From: Negativicoccus massiliensis
Lineage (GTDB): Bacteria; Bacillota; Negativicutes; Veillonellales; Negativicoccaceae
Assembly (NCBI GenBank): GCA_900155405.1
Contig: LT700188.1
Location: 372,001-436,000 of the forward strand
Direction of reading: 5' to 3'
DNA length: 64,000 bases
This document shows positions 60,619 to 64,000 of this stretch, in pieces. Both the position numbers and the translations under genes were made by a program. The stretch's first letter is position 1, and each line of letters opens with the position of its first letter. The notes beneath the pieces are model-generated. The model did no database searches, had not been told where the DNA came from, and saw only the letters and a program-made list of their open reading frames with translations.

Positions 60619-63281
60619 GCCTTCTCCTTTGCAAGCGCAGCTAAAAACGCTCTACGCTCCATCAATGTGGCCAATTTCTCGTTGTAGTTGGCCAGTTTTT
60701 CGCGTTCTTTTTCCACAATAGCGGCGGGTGCTTTGGTTACAAACGACTCATTACCAAGCTTTTTCTCCAAACGCGCGACTTCCTGATGCAACTTATCTTC
60801 TTCCGCTTGAATCCGTATATTTTCTTTTTCAACGTCGATCACATCTGCCAGCTTAACATAAATTTCCAAACCGTCGGTAATCGCTGTCAACGCGTTTTCC
60901 GGTGCCGGCGCATCATCGGCAAGCAGGTTCACTGCACTCGTATTCGCCAATTTTTCAAAATAAAGCGGATGATCTTCTACTACCGCCGTCAAATCATCTC
61001 GTTTCACACGCAGCAACAAAGGTACTTTTTGACTCGGCGCGATATCCGCCTCCGCGCGCAAGTTACGCACGGCTTTGATGGCATCCATCAAACGATCCAT
61101 CTGTTCGGCGGCATCCGCAAAACGCAGCGCCGGATCGGGCGTCGGCCAAGGCGCTTTGGCGAGCGTCAAACCTTCATGCGGTAAATGCTGCCATATATGT
61201 TCGGTGACAAACGGCATAAACGGATGTAATAACGCCAATGCACGTGTCAAAACATAAACCAGCACGCTCTGTGCGACCGCACGGTCGGAAGTGTTATCAC
61301 CCGCATATAAACGCGGCTTGACGGCCTCTATATACCAGTCGCAGAAGATATTCCAGATAAATTCATAGACACTTGCTGCCGCTTCTCCCAATTCAAATTT
61401 TTCCAGATTCGCGGTGACGCTTTCTTCCGTCTGCGCCAGGCGTTCCAAAATCCAACGATCGGCAAGTGTTAATTCTTCAGGTGAAAAAGCATGTTGTCCT
61501 TCATAGCCTTCTAAATTCATCAATACAAATTTAGCGGCATTCCAAATTTTATTGGCAAAGTTACGGTTTGCTTCGACACGTTCCATGTAAAAGCGCATGT
61601 CATTCCCCGGGGTATTGCCCGTCATCAGAGTAAAACGCAAAGCATCCGCACCGTATTCATTGATGACTTCCAGCGGGTCAATGCCGTTACCAAGTGATTT
61701 ACTCATTTTACGGCCTTGGCTGTCGCGCACCAAACCGTGAATAAAGACGTGTTTAAACGGTGCTTCCTTCATGAACTCAAGCCCCGTAAACATCATGCGA
61801 GCGACCCAAAAGAAAATAATATCGTAGCCGGTTACCAAAGTATTGGTCGGATACCATTGCTTAAGTTCCGGCGTTTGATCCGGCCACCCCATAGTGGAAA
61901 ACGGCCACAGTGCCGAACTGAACCAGGTATCCAAAACATCGGGATCTTGTGTCACGCTGCCGCCGCAATGCGGACAGGTCGTAATATCTTCACGGGAAAC
62001 GATCGTTTCACCGCATTCGTTACAATACCAGGCCGGAATCTGATGGCCCCACCAAAGCTGACGGGAAATACACCAGTCGCGAATATTTTCAAGCCAATGC
62101 GTGTAAGTTTGCGTAAAACGCGGCGGTACAAATTCTGTCCGCTTTTCTTCTACCGCTTGTAACGCGGGTTTCGCCAACGGTTCCATTTTGACGAACCATT
62201 GCCGCGTAGCGAGCGGCTCGATGGTCGTGTGGCAGCGCGAGCAGTGGCCGACCGCATGATCGGCATCCTCGATTTTCACCAGCAGACCTTTTTCCCGTAA
62301 TGCTTCCACTACTGCTTTGCGCGCGGCATATCGTTCCATACCGTTAAAGACGCCGGCGTTTTCATTAAGCGTACCGTTCGGATTCATGATAACAATCGAT
62401 TCCAATTGATGGCGTTCCCCCATCTCAAAATCGTTCGGGTCATGCGCCGGCGTGATTTTAACCGCACCCGTACCGAATTCAGGATCGACATAGCTGTCGG
62501 CAACCACTTCAATTTCACGATCAGCCAACGGCACGATAACTTTTTTGCCGATATACTTTGCGTAGCGCTTATCTTCCGGGTGAACGGCGATACCGGTATC
62601 ACCCAACATCGTTTCCGGTCGCGTGGTGGCAATCTGAACATAGCCTTCACCGTCGACCAACGGATAATTGACGTAGTACAGCTTACCGGCTTCGTCTTCG
62701 TATTCCACTTCGATATCCGACAATGCCGTCATGCAACGCGGGCACCAGTTGGTAATTCGGAAGCCGCGGTAAATCAAGCCTTTTTCGTACAAGGAAACAA
62801 AGACTTCGCGGACGGCTTTCGAGCACCCCTCATCCAGTGTAAAGCGCTCGCGTGACCAGTCACAGGAAGCTCCCAAACGACGAATCTGCTGACCGATCCG
62901 GTCGCCGAATTTTTCTTTCCATTCCCAAACGCGTTCGACAAAAGCTTCTCGCCCTAAATCATCCCGTGTCAAACCCTCTTTGGCAAGTTCCTCTTCAACC
63001 TTGATTTGCGTCGCAATGCCGGCGTGATCTTTCCCCGGTAACCACAACGTGTTATAACCCTGCATTCGTTTAAAACGAATCAAAACGTCCTGTAATGTAT
63101 CATCCAACGCATGTCCCATATGCAATTGACCGGTGACATTCGGCGGCGGTAAAACAATACTGTACGCTTTTTCCCCGGGTTTCGGTTCTTCATGAAAAAC
63201 GCCGTTTTCTTCCCAGAACTGATACCATTTCTGCTCAATTTCAGCGGGATTATAGCTGGTTAAATTTTTATATTTCCTCAT
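60615..63281 (-). CDS. valS: Valyl-tRNA synthetase
   Basis: ValS charges tRNA-Val. The 888-residue class I enzyme has the HIGH region PPPNVTGQLHMGHALDDTL, a zinc-binding CISRQLWWGHQIPAWYC / CPHCGG section, the KMSKS loop GRKMSKSLGNGIDP, and a C-terminal coiled-coil arm. I chose the ATG at 63281, with AAAGGAGGG about 6 bases upstream; the open frame to 63530 is the T-box leader read as codons. Confidence 0.97.
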   Translation of the reverse strand: MRKYKNLTSYNPAEIEQKWYQFWEENGVFHEEPKPGEKAYSIVLPPPNVTGQLHMGHALDDTLQDVLIRFKRMQGYNTLWLPGKDHAGIATQIKVEEELAKEGLTRDDLGREAFVERVWEWKEKFGDRIGQQIRRLGASCDWSRERFTLDEGCSKAVREVFVSLYEKGLIYRGFRITNWCPRCMTALSDIEVEYEDEAGKLYYVNYPLVDGEGYVQIATTRPETMLGDTGIAVHPEDKRYAKYIGKKVIVPLADREIEVVADSYVDPEFGTGAVKITPAHDPNDFEMGERHQLESIVIMNPNGTLNENAGVFNGMERYAARKAVVEALREKGLLVKIEDADHAVGHCSRCHTTIEPLATRQWFVKMEPLAKPALQAVEEKRTEFVPPRFTQTYTHWLENIRDWCISRQLWWGHQIPAWYCNECGETIVSREDITTCPHCGGSVTQDPDVLDTWFSSALWPFSTMGWPDQTPELKQWYPTNTLVTGYDIIFFWVARMMFTGLEFMKEAPFKHVFIHGLVRDSQGRKMSKSLGNGIDPLEVINEYGADALRFTLMTGNTPGNDMRFYMERVEANRNFANKIWNAAKFVLMNLEGYEGQHAFSPEELTLADRWILERLAQTEESVTANLEKFELGEAAASVYEFIWNIFCDWYIEAVKPRLYAGDNTSDRAVAQSVLVYVLTRALALLHPFMPFVTEHIWQHLPHEGLTLAKAPWPTPDPALRFADAAEQMDRLMDAIKAVRNLRAEADIAPSQKVPLLLRVKRDDLTAVVEDHPLYFEKLANTSAVNLLADDAPAPENALTAITDGLEIYVKLADVIDVEKENIRIQAEEDKLHQEVARLEKKLGNESFVTKAPAAIVEKEREKLANYNEKLATLMERRAFLAALAKEKA

Positions 63282-63530
63282 CCTGGACCCTCCTTTTAAA
63301 TAAAAAAATAAACTTTCGCCCACATAGGACGAAAGTTGTGCTTCCGCGGTACCACCTAAATTATCCATTGATCCCTTGAAACGCGTAACGTGCGCAACCG
63401 GACAGACCTTTCTTTCTGCCGACTCGGGGGTGACATAAAACGCAATTCGGACGATACTTGCAGCCGGTGTATCGCTCTCTGTGCCGAAGGGGCGTTTCTT
63501 CTTCCCGTCATTGTCATTAACGATTTGCAA
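63282..63530 (-). promoter_or_regulatory. T-box riboswitch leader of valS, with terminator
   Basis: The leader contains the T-box sequence AGGTGGTACCGCGG on the minus strand (plus 63344-63357). It is followed by a terminator hairpin AACTTTCG / CGAAAGTT (plus 63311-63318 and 63330-63337) with a T-run beyond (plus 63302-63310). It should sense uncharged tRNA-Val and control valS and folC. I could not fix the specifier codon by eye. Confidence 0.93.
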
Positions 63531-63532
63531 GT

Positions 63533-63561
63533 ATTGTACTAAAGCATAGCTTAATTGTCAA
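63533..63561 (-). promoter_or_regulatory. Sigma-A promoter of the valS T-box transcript
   Basis: On the minus strand a perfect TTGACA (plus 63556-63561), a 17-base spacer and TACAAT (plus 63533-63538) start the transcript near 63526. Confidence 0.8.
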
Positions 63562-63563
63562 AT

Positions 63564-63597
63564 AAAATACACCTCGTCAAATGACGAGGTGTATTTT
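63564..63597 (-). terminator. Terminator after groL
   Basis: A 16-bp perfect stem (AAAATACACCTCGTCA and its complement) with a 2-base gap lies 18 bases after the groL stop codon. Flanking T-runs make it active on the minus strand and probably on both. Confidence 0.9.
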
Positions 63598-63614
63598 ATG
63601 CGAATGTGGCGAGC

Positions 63615-64000
<386 letters not shown>

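Noticed and set aside
63282-63530. N-terminal extension of ValS by 83 residues
   Set aside because: The stretch is the T-box leader; its translation is meaningless and a strong ribosome site precedes the ATG at 63281.

Overview
The window most likely comes from a chromosome of a Negativicutes (Veillonellales-like) bacterium, a diderm member of the Firmicutes. This is inference. The gene orders are Firmicute: T-box leaders before glyQS and valS, recO/era/cdd/ybeY/phoH, and a dcw cluster ending in a small basic protein, a DUF881 protein and ftsZ. But there is also a TonB-ExbB-ExbD system, which needs an outer membrane. MurE carries the meso-diaminopimelate motif. Coding is dense, mostly on the minus strand, with many ATGA stop/start overlaps. 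I see no tRNA or rRNA gene, IS element, phage or CRISPR array.

Layout. 1-7400 (-): glyS (cut by the window edge), glyQ with T-box, recO, a CBS-domain membrane protein, era, cdd, ybeY, phoH. 7506-9098 (+): an NAD synthetase whose amidase domain looks degenerate. 9121-14036 (-): sufCBDSU for Fe-S assembly. 14167-16655 (-): lysC-lysA. 16790-20289 (-): cobalamin cluster 1 (cbiK, cbiL, cbiA, cobO). 20521-26696 (-): an accessory block with exbB-exbD-tonB and, separately, a radical SAM/SPASM protein plus the I- and D-type AAA+ subunits of a metal chelatase, without the large catalytic subunit. 26697-27418 holds no intact gene. 27419-27742 (-): a stand-alone protein resembling domain I of DnaA. 28042-30077 (+): an exported CbiK-like chelatase preceded by a structured leader, and a BtuF-like lipoprotein. 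30114-38695 (-): cobalamin cluster 2, yajQ-cbiD-E-T-F-G-H-J-C followed by a permease and ATPase of a corrinoid/iron-complex ABC importer. 38809-52304 (-): dcw cluster mraZ-rsmH-ftsL-murE-murF-mraY-murD-murG-murC-ddl-ftsQ-DUF881-sbp-ftsZ, with no ftsI, ftsW, murB or ftsA. 52552-56763 (-): CoA-binding protein, gluQ, M16C peptidase. 56890-59303 (+): TRIC-like membrane protein and DUF4127. 59329-63281 (-): valS-folC behind a T-box. 63615-64000 (-): the C-terminal end of groL.

How the genes work together. The two cobalamin clusters contain every enzyme needed to turn sirohydrochlorin into cobyrinate a,c-diamide by the early-cobalt (anaerobic) route, plus the adenosyltransferase. An importer is encoded in the same neighbourhood. 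A second, exported CbiK and an incomplete AAA+ chelatase set sit between the clusters beside TonB-ExbBD, so the whole 16.8-38.7 kb stretch looks like a tetrapyrrole/metal region. The parts of it that known B12 synthesis does not explain are the most interesting in the window: the I/D chelatase pair with its radical SAM protein, the exported CbiK, and the leader with a predicted pseudoknot.
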